64,000 bases of DNA from contig JASXTE010000012.1 in the NCBI GenBank assembly GCA_030280995.1, positions 10,631,001-10,695,000 of the forward strand. The letters are read 5' to 3'. The notes below the pieces were generated by a model. It saw only the letters and a list, made by a program, of their open reading frames with translations, did not search any database and was not told the origin of the DNA. This DNA comes from Hemileia vastatrix (taxonomy: Eukaryota > Basidiomycota > Pucciniomycetes > Pucciniales > Zaghouaniaceae). Every line of letters starts with the position of its first letter. Position 1 is the first letter of the stretch. Shown one piece after another: positions 41,027-50,622 of this stretch. Both the position numbers and the translations under genes were made by a program.

Positions 41027-43746
41027 ATACTTATACTGTTGATGATATTTATCCTTTACCCAGAATTAATTCAATACATGCTACCTTGCAAGGTGCAAAA
41101 TTTATTATTTGTCTGGATGGAAATAAAGGGTATCATCAAGTTCCAGTTGAGAAAAATTCTCAAAATTTTTTGCTTATTGCTACTCATATGGGAATATATA
41201 AGTATGTTAGGATGCCATTTGGCCCTAAAAATGCTCCTTCAGTTTTCCAGAAAGTCATGGATAACACTTTCCATCAAGAAATTATTGAAGGTTGGCTCAT
41301 GGTTTATATTGATGATATTATTGTTTTTTCTAAAACTTTTGATGAACATATGATTCACTTGAATAGAGTTTTCCAAAAAATGGATGAAATCAATATGACC
41401 TTATCTTTAAAAAAGTGTAAATTTGGTTTTCAATCTTTGAAAGTCCTTGGCCATGTTGTGTCAGGCTTACAAATTTGTGTAGACCATAATAAAGTTGCTG
41501 CCATTCAAAATGTGAAAGCACCAACTTCTGTAAGAGAAATCCAAAGTTTTTTGGGTATGTGTGGCTATTATAGACAATATATTAAAAATTATCAGGTCAT
41601 AGCCTTGCCTCTTACAAAACTAACCAGAAAAGATGTTGCTTTTCTCTGGAATAATGACTGTCAGAAAGCTTTTAATACATTGAAAAGTTGCTTAATGACA
41701 GCCCCTATATTGGCTCTTCCAGATTTTAACAAGCCATTTGTACTTTATACAGATGCTAGCTTTATTGGTCTGGGTGCTGCCCTTCACCAAAAGCAAATTA
41801 TTAATGATAAATCCTCAGAGGTTGTAATTTGTTATATTTCAAGAACCTTAAGAAATAGTGAATTGAAATATGGTGCCACTCAATTGGAGTGCTTAGCAGT
41901 TGTTTGGGCTCTTGAGAAACTTCATTACTACTTGGATGACCAAAAATTTGAGTTGGTAACTGACTGTAGTGCTGTGAAATCTCTCTTAAACCTCAAAACA
42001 CCTAACAGACATATGTTCAGGTGGCAACTTGCTGTTCAGGAATACAGAGGAAGGATGACTATTATCCACAGAGCTGGAAATGTTCACTCTAATGTTGATA
42101 TGCTCTCCAGATTGCCTCTGCCAAATAATGACTCCAATCCTGCTTATGTACCTGAGGATGACACTGTTCATATACATGGTATATTTATAGTTGATATGGA
42201 AGAAGAGTTATTACAGTTAATACTGGATTCATATGATAAAGATTCTGACTTAAATAAATTAGTTACTATTTTGAATGATCCTAAGAATGCTTCAATTCAA
42301 GCATTAATAAAAACTCTTCCAGCAAAGTACCAAAATGCTTTAAATAAAGGAAAGTTTTCTATTGAAGATGGTTATATATATTATAGAAGGAAGCTTACCA
42401 ATGTAATTGTTATTCCTCCTTCAATGAAAGAAACTATCCTCAAACTTTGTCATGATGACATATTAGCTGGTCATTTTGATCTTGAAAAAACATTGATTAG
42501 AATCAAAAACACTGCATGGTGGGCTAATATGTCTGAAGACACAAAATTATATGTTGAATCTTGTGATTCCTGCCAAAAATCTAAAAGGTTAACAGGTAAG
42601 AGAGCAGGGTTATTACAACATATTGAAGCACCTAGTGCTCCCTGGCAAATCATTAATATGGATTTTGTCACTGGTCTTCCTGTTGCAGGTAAAGACAGCT
42701 TTAACTCTTGTTGGGTAATAGTTGATAGATTCACAAAAATGTGCAAATTTATTCCAACCCACAAAGATGTATCCACCAAAGAATTAGCTTTCTTATGGTG
42801 GTCTTACATGTTTAATATTATTGGTTTTCCAAAAGCCATTATCTCTGATAGGGATCCAAAATTCACTTCTGAGTTTTGGACCTCTTTGATGGATATTTGT
42901 GGCTGTGAGTTGAAATTGTCTACAGCTCACCATCCTCAGACTGATGGTCTAGCTGAAAGAATGATTCAAACTCTGGAAGATATGATTAGAAGGTATTGTG
43001 CCTTTGGTTTAGAATATAAAGACAATGACAGATTTACTCATGATTGGGTCACTCTTTTGCCTGGTCTTGAATTTGCATATAATAGCACTGTTCATTCTGT
43101 CACTGAGAAAAAGCCTTTTGAGCTTTGGTTAGGTTATGTCCCAAACACTCCTGCTCAGATTCTCAATAATAAATTACCTAAGTTGGAACTACACCCTGGT
43201 GTAAAATCTTTTATGCAAATGCAACAGCTATGCAGAAAACATGCTCAGAGTTGTATAGATAAAGCATTTGAATATGAAAAGAAAAGATGGGATAAATCCC
43301 ATAAAGAATACACATTTAACAAGGGTGATGAAGTGTTGATCTCTACTGTCCATTTCAATTTACAAGGTAACCACAAATTAAAAGATCCTTTTGTAGGACC
43401 ATTTGTTGTTAAAAGAATGGTTGGTGATAATGCAGTAGAAGTTGTATTGTATTCTCCATATGATAGGACACATCCTGTCTTTCCCATTTCTTTACTTAAA
43501 CCTTATACTTCCAACAGTGACTTATTTCCAAAAAGAAGAGGAAGACCTAAGAAGAACCCTCAGGAAGTCACAGAGACAGCAGAAATTGATAAAATTCTCA
43601 ATGATAGAATTATCACTTCTGAAAGAGGTACTGAATATTTATTGAGATATAAGAACAAATCATCTGAACATGATGCATGGATACCTGGCAAGGAAATTTC
43701 AAATCTGCCTGCTCTGTTTAAAAAATACAAAAAGAAAAAATCTTAG
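41005..43746 (+). CDS. RT-RNase H-integrase-chromodomain of element 2
   Basis: 913 codons, uninterrupted. RT: YIDD at residues 101-104 in GWLMVYIDDIIVFSK. RNase H: LYTDASFIGLGAALHQ (near 250), ending LSRLPLP. Integrase: zinc finger (CHDDILAGHFD, CDSCQKSK), core with MDFVTGLP, ISDRDPKFTSEFW and ERMIQTLED (all three acidic residues present), then a GPF/Y-like FVGPFVVKRM. C-terminus: AT-hook-like KRRGRPKKNPQ (near 840) and a chromodomain (KILNDRIITSERGTEYLLRY ... WIPGKEI). These features place it among chromoviruses and suggest chromatin-guided integration. Upstream frame shift and nonsense codon aside, enzymes look functional. Confidence 0.9.
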   Translation: MWSNRALNTYTVDDIYPLPRINSIHATLQGAKFIICLDGNKGYHQVPVEKNSQNFLLIATHMGIYKYVRMPFGPKNAPSVFQKVMDNTFHQEIIEGWLMVYIDDIIVFSKTFDEHMIHLNRVFQKMDEINMTLSLKKCKFGFQSLKVLGHVVSGLQICVDHNKVAAIQNVKAPTSVREIQSFLGMCGYYRQYIKNYQVIALPLTKLTRKDVAFLWNNDCQKAFNTLKSCLMTAPILALPDFNKPFVLYTDASFIGLGAALHQKQIINDKSSEVVICYISRTLRNSELKYGATQLECLAVVWALEKLHYYLDDQKFELVTDCSAVKSLLNLKTPNRHMFRWQLAVQEYRGRMTIIHRAGNVHSNVDMLSRLPLPNNDSNPAYVPEDDTVHIHGIFIVDMEEELLQLILDSYDKDSDLNKLVTILNDPKNASIQALIKTLPAKYQNALNKGKFSIEDGYIYYRRKLTNVIVIPPSMKETILKLCHDDILAGHFDLEKTLIRIKNTAWWANMSEDTKLYVESCDSCQKSKRLTGKRAGLLQHIEAPSAPWQIINMDFVTGLPVAGKDSFNSCWVIVDRFTKMCKFIPTHKDVSTKELAFLWWSYMFNIIGFPKAIISDRDPKFTSEFWTSLMDICGCELKLSTAHHPQTDGLAERMIQTLEDMIRRYCAFGLEYKDNDRFTHDWVTLLPGLEFAYNSTVHSVTEKKPFELWLGYVPNTPAQILNNKLPKLELHPGVKSFMQMQQLCRKHAQSCIDKAFEYEKKRWDKSHKEYTFNKGDEVLISTVHFNLQGNHKLKDPFVGPFVVKRMVGDNAVEVVLYSPYDRTHPVFPISLLKPYTSNSDLFPKRRGRPKKNPQEVTETAEIDKILNDRIITSERGTEYLLRYKNKSSEHDAWIPGKEISNLPALFKKYKKKKS

Positions 43747-43781
43747 CATTTTTTTTATTGTTTTTTTTTAGAGTGAGGGAG

Positions 43782-44919
43782 TGTCAGCCAGGCTAATCCA
43801 GGAGTCCAGTAAATGATATATAGATTATAAAACCTTAAAGAGTGGGTAAGACTTGTATTTAATGAATATAACTTAATATTTTATTGCATAATGAAATTAT
43901 ATAAGAATTTTATTATATACAAGTGTTACATTAAATTTATTGGTTATATATATTTTTATATACAATTAAATTGAGCATAATATAATATATTCTACAAATA
44001 ATGGCGCATTTTTATGTATTTAATAATTATAAATTTATATTTAATTAATTGAAAAACATATATTATAATTACAAGTGTAAAATTGATTTATAATATATTT
44101 AAATTAATTACTTAAATTTATATATTAAATAATACCTCTCATATGATACTAAACAATAATTAATGACGCTTCTTTTGACCCTTAATTGTGTTAGAAAAAA
44201 CAAATAAATTAATTTGGACTAAATTGAGATTAATTGTTTGTTTTGTTGCGTCAAATTATTTTTTGTTTCACTTAAAATGTCCTTTAATCAGAATGTACCA
44301 TCTGTTTGGAATTATATTTCTCATAGTTCCTATGTTTCCAATCTTGTTTAGTTATTTACTATTGTCACTTACTGATTTGGGAATTAATGGCGGGGAAATT
44401 GGATTCTTAATTGGGGTTTTAATTATTTGTTTCATGTTTTTCTCTATATTGTTATGTTTCATTTACTCTTTTGATATATTTGTTTTATTCCATTCTAATC
44501 ATTGTATTTACAAAGATAGTAGCGCTTCAGAGGACCCATTGCCTATAAAAGGGCCTTGGATAATCCCCTGTAGCATCATCACTTATTACACACTCAACAA
44601 ATTAAAATAACCAATTTATTACGTTTATATTTTTTTTATTAGTAATACAAATCTAATTTAAATTCTATACAACAAATCAAAGGTTGCTTTAAATCTGATA
44701 GTAATTAAAATTGTTTGCCGCGCAGAACCCTTACATTTAATAATATTATTGTTAATACAATCTAAGTTTTTGTCACCTCTCAAAGTTGCTCACCGTTGTT
44801 TCCCTCTCAAATAAATTAAATATATATTTTTGGTTTATTTCTTTATTTTCCCTTGTCCTCCTCCTTCTCTCCTCCTTTTTCTCCTATTTTTCTTACCTCT
44901 TCTAGACGACTGACCGACA
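43782..44919 (+). repeat. Element 2 3' LTR
   Basis: 1138 bp, preceded by the purine-rich gagtgagggag; followed by CTTTA. Confidence 0.95.
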
Positions 44920-45157
44920 CTTTACGTGTCAATGTTCACCTCTTATCTGACATGTTTATCCTCAATATTTCATAACCACATCTTGGACAACTTTCTAGAT
45001 ATCCCAGACTTCTACCTTTCTGCGCACTTCCATTCTCATCCCATCCTGTTCATTCTATCCACTCAGAATTTTTCCCCATTTCATCTATTTGATTCTGCTC
45101 CTTTTCATCTTGCTATCTCATCTGCTTGTTTCTGCTCCTTTTCATCTTCATTTATAA

Positions 45158-46334
45158 TGTCAGTATAGTCTAGTATATAAGTATGATATAATAGTGTTAT
45201 TTTATGGTCCTACTACTTATTAATAAATGATTTAGTGATTAAACCTCAGGGGAAGACTAATAGAATAGTTATACTCAAATAAAACTCACAATACTTGGAT
45301 TTAAATGTGTGCTAGTGGTGGAAAATAGAAGAATAAAATATAGTTATAGCTTTTATAAAGATAATATCAATTTATAAGGGCTTTATAATATATTTCTGAA
45401 TGCTAATAATTGTATTGTAGTGTTTGTTTGAAGTGTAGTAATTGAATGATGATAATAAACCGTCAAAATCTCTCCTTACTTATACCCAAATCCACTGGAG
45501 TGCACAGACCTTCAATCCAGATGATGTCACTGCTATCCCCGGCAATTACAGCACTGTGAGGGCCCATCACCTCCCCATGGCGTCCACTTCAAGCAGTTTC
45601 AACACCCAGACCTCCAGTAAGGACCCTCCATCACTATTAATAATAACACAGAGTCATACCATAAATAGAAAACCCAGATAAAAGCGGATACCATAAAGAA
45701 ACAGGTAAAATAAATGATCAAAAAGAGATTTAATGAAACTAAAAGCATATAAAGGAAACAAATAAAATGTCCAAGCCCCCAATAACATCCCCAAGCATCC
45801 ATATTAACCCAAAAACATCTTCCCAACCCATAAATCCGTGAATAACCATCCAAGGAAGTAATTTTAGTTGTCCAAACTGGGTGTATGCGCCTGATATAGG
45901 TTTCTATGCTTCTGTAGGCGTTGTGAGTCCACTGATTTCGTCCATATGACCTAAAATAAGCAGAAAAACAAAGGTTATAGGCTATTAAGGGGCTAAAACC
46001 CACTTATATACCTAAATATACATAATATACTGCATATTTCACTGAATATGAGATTTATGTATACATATAAGCTTATGTATGTCAATAATTACTTCATATC
46101 ACTTAAGATAAATATATTATGACTCCATTAACACCTTAATAAGTATTATTAGGCCATGGATAAGCTATTTAAACTATTATAAATTATATAATAGAATAAT
46201 AATTATATATATATATAATAAAATAATATATATTATTATTTTAACCTTATTTTTAAGATATAAGCTTAATCTAGTTAAGGTTATCTTATTTTAAGCATAA
46301 GAAATACTCAGTCCTAAGGATATTTAGGCTGACA
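45158..46334 (-). repeat. Element 3 3' LTR (left copy)
   Basis: 1177 bp. On the - strand it starts TGTCAGCCTAAATATCC and ends CTATACTGACA. On the + strand it is followed by cactccctcacccc, the complement of a gggtgagggagtg polypurine tract. Confidence 0.95.
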
Positions 46335-46449
46335 CTCCCTCACCCCAAAAAAAACAAAAAAAAAATGTTATGACATTTAATTAAACTTAAGGAGAGAAAT
46401 AATAAAATAAAAAAATAATTTTTATAATACATATACTGAATGAACAGTA

Positions 46450-47766
46450 TTATTTAGATTTAAATTTTTTCAAGAGATTTTTAAGATCAGAGATTTCATT
46501 TTCTGGAATCCACTGGTCATATTCACTTGATTTATTTTTAAATCTTAATAGATACTCAACTCCCTTTTCTTTAGTAAGGTGTCTCTTTTTAAGTATCTTT
46601 TCAATTTCTGCCTTTTCCACTATTTCTTCAGGTTGCTGTTTATGCCTACCTGATCTTCTTGGAAATAGAGCAGTATCATTAGAATGGTATGGTTTAATAA
46701 GAGAAATAGGAAATACTGGATGTTTTCTATCATAAGGTGCATATAGAATAACCTCAACAGCATTATTACCAACCATCTTTTTAACTACAAATGGTCCAAT
46801 GAATGGATCCTTCAATTTAACATTACCATTTAAATTGAAATGTAGCGTTGAAATAAGGACTTCATCACCCTCTTTGAACATTTGTTCTTTATGGGCTTTA
46901 TCCCATCTTTTCTTTTCATACTCAAAAGCCTTATTTATACATTCTTGAGCATGTTTTCTGCATAATTCCTGCATCTGAAGAAAAGATTTAGTACCTGGAT
47001 GAATATCCAATCTAGGTAACTTATTAAGAGTTTTAGCAGGGGTATTAGGTACATAACCCAACCATAACTCAAATGGCTTTTTGCCAGTGACAGAATGTAC
47101 TGTACTATTATATGCAAATTCTAAACCTGGGATAAGGGTTACCCAATCATGCGTGAATTTGTCATTGTCTTTAAAATTAAGACCAAAAGCACAGTATCTT
47201 CTTATCATATCTTCTAAGGTTTGTATCATTCTTTCTGCTAGCCCATCAGTTTGTGGATGGTGTGCTGTAGAAAGTTTTAATTGACACCCTGAAACATCCA
47301 TAAGTGATGTCCAGAACTCAGAAGTAAATTTAGGATCTCTGTCAGAAACTATTGCTTTGGGGAAACCTGCTGTATTTAACATTTGTGTCCACCATAAAAA
47401 AGCTAAGTCCTTTGCAGAAACCTCTTTGTGGGTAGGAATAAATTTACACATCTTTGTAAATCTATCTACAATTACCCAGCAGGAGTTATAACTCTTATGC
47501 CCTGCTATTGGAAAACCTGTTACAAAGTCCATGTTAATGATTTCCCATGGAGCTTTTGGTTGCCCAATTTGTTGTAATAAACCAGCTCTTTTTCCTGTTA
47601 ATCTTTTAGATTTTTGACAAGAATCACATGTTTCAACATATTTCTGAACATCCTCAGACATGTTAATCCACCAAGCTGTGTTTTTTACTCTGGTTAATGT
47701 TTTATGGTAGTCAAAATGACCTGCTAATATATCATCATGACATATACTTAACATTAACTCCTTCAT
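46450..47766 (-). CDS. Integrase-chromodomain of element 3
   Basis: 438 codons after a TAA at 47764 that replaces a serine codon of element 2 (PPSMKE); the frame is otherwise continuous with 47767-50622. Zinc finger CHDDILAGHFD and CDSCQKSK; core MDFVTGFP, VSDRDPKFTSEFW and ERMIQTLED; IGPFVVKKM. The AT-hook is degenerate (RRSGRHKQQ). A chromodomain (KILKKRHLTKEKGVEYLLRF, WIPENEI) closes the protein. Confidence 0.9.
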   Translation of the reverse strand: MKELMLSICHDDILAGHFDYHKTLTRVKNTAWWINMSEDVQKYVETCDSCQKSKRLTGKRAGLLQQIGQPKAPWEIINMDFVTGFPIAGHKSYNSCWVIVDRFTKMCKFIPTHKEVSAKDLAFLWWTQMLNTAGFPKAIVSDRDPKFTSEFWTSLMDVSGCQLKLSTAHHPQTDGLAERMIQTLEDMIRRYCAFGLNFKDNDKFTHDWVTLIPGLEFAYNSTVHSVTGKKPFELWLGYVPNTPAKTLNKLPRLDIHPGTKSFLQMQELCRKHAQECINKAFEYEKKRWDKAHKEQMFKEGDEVLISTLHFNLNGNVKLKDPFIGPFVVKKMVGNNAVEVILYAPYDRKHPVFPISLIKPYHSNDTALFPRRSGRHKQQPEEIVEKAEIEKILKKRHLTKEKGVEYLLRFKNKSSEYDQWIPENEISDLKNLLKKFKSK

Positions 47767-50622
47767 TTAAGGGGGAATTACAATTACATTACTTAATTTT
47801 TTCCTGTAATATATAAAACCATCCTCAATGGAAAATTTTCCTTTCTCTAATGCCTCTTTATACTTATTTGGTAATGTTTTTATTAAAACATTCATTGAAG
47901 CATTAGATGGATCATTTAATATTGTAGTTAATTTACTTAAGTCAGGATCTGAATTATAATTATCAAGAATTGATTGCATAAATTCATCCTCAAGATCTAC
48001 AATATAAATGCCATAAATGTTAATAATCTCTGACTCAGGAACATAAGCAGGATTATCATCATTATTAGGCAGAGGTACTCTAGATAACAGATCTACATTA
48101 GAGTGCAAGGTTCCTGCTCTATGTGTAATAGTCATCCGTCCTCTGTATTCTTGTACAGCTAATTGCCATCTAAACATGTGTCTATTAGGAGTTTTCATGT
48201 TTAAGAGTGACTTAACTGCACTACAGTCAGTTATTAACTCAAATTTTTGGTCTTCAAGGTAATAATGTAGCTTTTCAAGAGCCCATACTACTGCCAAACA
48301 TTCAAGTTGAGTAGCACCATATTTTAATTCACCACTTCTCAGAGTACGTGAAATATAGCAGATTACTACTTCTGACATTTTACCTTCAATAAGTTGTTTT
48401 TGATGTAAAGCAGCACCCAGTCCAATAAAACTTGCATCTGTATATAATACAAAAGGTAATTGGAAATCTGGTAATCCCAAGATAGGAGCTGTCATTAAAC
48501 ATTCTTTAAACTTATTAAAAGCTTGTTGTATTTCATTATTCCAAATGAAATCTTCTGATTTCTTTATCAGTGTGGTCAGTGGTGCAGCAATTGATTGGTA
48601 GTTTTTTATATATTGTCTATAATAACCACACATTCCAAGAAAAGATTGTACATCCTTCACATTTTGAGGAATGCCAATATTCTTTATTGCAGCCACTTTA
48701 TTTTGGTCTACACATATTTGTAAGCCAGATACAATATGACCAAGCACTTTTAAAGATTCAAACCCAAATTTACATTTTTTCAATGCAAGGGTCATTTTTA
48801 TTTCATCCATTTTCTGAAATACTTTCCTTAAATGGATTAAGTGTTCATCAAAAGTTTTAGAGAACACTATGATGTCATCAATGTATACCATTAACCATCC
48901 CTCAATCATTTCATTATGGAATGTTATATCCATTAACTTTTGAAATACTGATGGAGCATTTTTTGGTCCAAATGGCATTCTGACATACTTATAAATTCCC
49001 ATGTGTGTTGTTATCAACAAAAAGTTCTGTGAATTCTTTTCAAAAGGAATTTGATGGTACCCTTTATTTCCATCTAGGCAACTTATATATTTAGCACCTT
49101 TAAGGGTAGCATGTATAGAGGCAATCCTTGGAAAGGGATAAATATCATCTACTGTAAATTTATTTAATGCTCTATAATCACCGCACAGTCTTGCTTTATC
49201 TTGTTCATAAGAAATCAGCACTGGTGATATTACACAATATTTTGGTGTAGTTTCAACCTTCTCAAGAATGTTCATTTTTAATAACATCTTAATATTATCC
49301 TCTATGTCTTTCCTCTTCATTGATGAAGCAGGGTATGGTTTCTTTTTAAGAATAGCAGGAATATTATCCATATCACAGGTTAAACTAATTTTCATTTCAT
49401 GTTCTTTTACAAGGCCAAGTTCATTTGTACCATGTGCAAAAGCCATTGGAAAAGCTTTAATTAATTCCAAAATATTATCTTTCTCGGTTTCACTTATCTG
49501 AGTGCCAAATGATGCTTTTGACATTTCTGTTTCCAGAAGTTCCAACTCATTGGATTCTCTTCCTTTAGACGGGGAATTTGTTACTGACTCAATGTGTAAG
49601 ACAGTGTTAAAAGAATTTATCTTAAATTTCCTTTTACCATTCATGCCAATTGTAAAATTGTTATTAGCAGGGTCTAATTTTACACCAAATTTAGTCAGAA
49701 TATCATTTCCAATGATAAAACAGTTACTACAATTTGTATTATCCATTACTACAAAGTCACAAATTACCCTTACATAACCATGTTGGTGTTTAAAGAAAAC
49801 AGCAGCTTTGTATTTACCAATGGGGTGTAGTACTGATCCAAAACCTCTCCCATTTTTATTCTGAAGTGGTTCAAGCTTAAACTTATATTCACTATCAATT
49901 TTCTGTAATGTATTAGTGGAAACAACTGAACCAGCAGCTCCTGTGTCCAATACTATATTAACATTTTCACCAGAAATGATAGCTGGAACCGTGATAGGTG
50001 TCATTCTAAAGTTATCAGCTTGTATATCCTTAATGATTTCGGCATCTTCAAAATTCATTAAAGATTCATTTGAGTCCATATTTAATATTGGATTTTCAAA
50101 GATGGACAAATCATCTTCCAACATACAGACTTCATTTTCATCACTATATGAGATATTGCTGTCATAATCACTTGATTCTTTACTTTTTTCAGTTTCAGTT
50201 TCAGATTCACGTTGATTTTCAACAATATTTATGTTTTTCTCACATTTGTGACCTTTGACCCAAGGTTTGTTACACTTATAACAAGTATTTGTTTCATACT
50301 TTTTAGGTACTACAGGTGCAGTAGGTTTTTTCTGCTTCTCCTGAAGTGTTTTTGAATTCTGAGTTTTTACAGGTTCAACATTTTGCTTATAAGTGGAATA
50401 CCTTGATTCATACTTATGGTTTAATAATATTTCATTGCAAATATTAATAAAGTCAGAATATTCAGTAACATTTAATGTTCTAGCTACAACAATGTCTCTG
50501 ACAGATATAGGTAATTTGTATATTATCTTATCTTTCCATAAGTTAAAATCCATATGAGGCTCAATGGCTTTTAATATTTTGTTTAAATTCATTAAAAATA
50601 CCATAGGTTTGTCACCATTCAA
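47767..50622 (-). CDS. Gag C-terminus, protease, RT and RNase H of element 3
   Basis: 951 codons. Zinc knuckle CYKCNKPWVKGHKC (near 117), protease IVLDTGAAGSVVS (near 232), RT LCGDYRALNKFTVDDIYPFP and YIDD in LMVYIDDIIVFSK (near 575), RNase H LYTDASFIGLGAALHQ (near 720), ending LSRVPLP. All key residues are visible. It is separated from the upstream gag frame by a single-base shift at an A7 run near 50686 and from integrase by one TAA. Confidence 0.9.
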   Translation of the reverse strand: MNGDKPMVFLMNLNKILKAIEPHMDFNLWKDKIIYKLPISVRDIVVARTLNVTEYSDFINICNEILLNHKYESRYSTYKQNVEPVKTQNSKTLQEKQKKPTAPVVPKKYETNTCYKCNKPWVKGHKCEKNINIVENQRESETETEKSKESSDYDSNISYSDENEVCMLEDDLSIFENPILNMDSNESLMNFEDAEIIKDIQADNFRMTPITVPAIISGENVNIVLDTGAAGSVVSTNTLQKIDSEYKFKLEPLQNKNGRGFGSVLHPIGKYKAAVFFKHQHGYVRVICDFVVMDNTNCSNCFIIGNDILTKFGVKLDPANNNFTIGMNGKRKFKINSFNTVLHIESVTNSPSKGRESNELELLETEMSKASFGTQISETEKDNILELIKAFPMAFAHGTNELGLVKEHEMKISLTCDMDNIPAILKKKPYPASSMKRKDIEDNIKMLLKMNILEKVETTPKYCVISPVLISYEQDKARLCGDYRALNKFTVDDIYPFPRIASIHATLKGAKYISCLDGNKGYHQIPFEKNSQNFLLITTHMGIYKYVRMPFGPKNAPSVFQKLMDITFHNEMIEGWLMVYIDDIIVFSKTFDEHLIHLRKVFQKMDEIKMTLALKKCKFGFESLKVLGHIVSGLQICVDQNKVAAIKNIGIPQNVKDVQSFLGMCGYYRQYIKNYQSIAAPLTTLIKKSEDFIWNNEIQQAFNKFKECLMTAPILGLPDFQLPFVLYTDASFIGLGAALHQKQLIEGKMSEVVICYISRTLRSGELKYGATQLECLAVVWALEKLHYYLEDQKFELITDCSAVKSLLNMKTPNRHMFRWQLAVQEYRGRMTITHRAGTLHSNVDLLSRVPLPNNDDNPAYVPESEIINIYGIYIVDLEDEFMQSILDNYNSDPDLSKLTTILNDPSNASMNVLIKTLPNKYKEALEKGKFSIEDGFIYYRKKLSNVIVIPP

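Larger units (their letters stand above)
35771..44919 (+). mobile_element. Element 2: Ty3/gypsy chromovirus, nearly intact
   Basis: LTRs at 35771-36907 and 43782-44919, with target duplication CTTTA (35766-35770 and 44920-44924), inside the left subterminal region of the Harbinger-like element. Only one nonsense codon (39089) and one single-base frame shift (near 41010) interrupt gag-pol. The LTRs differ at about 9 sites plus one indel. Confidence 0.95.

Noticed and set aside
45442..46003. Frames in element 3 LTRs (79 and 134 codons, duplicated at 53112-53673)
   Set aside because: Duplicated with the LTR; opposite strands open at the same place; no domain.
39089..47766. Serine codons replaced by TAA in elements 2 and 3 (39089, 47764) as evidence for stop-codon recoding
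   Set aside because: TAA, TAG and TGA all end other good frames here, and element 1 has TAA at glutamate and leucine codons too. Ordinary nonsense mutation is simpler.
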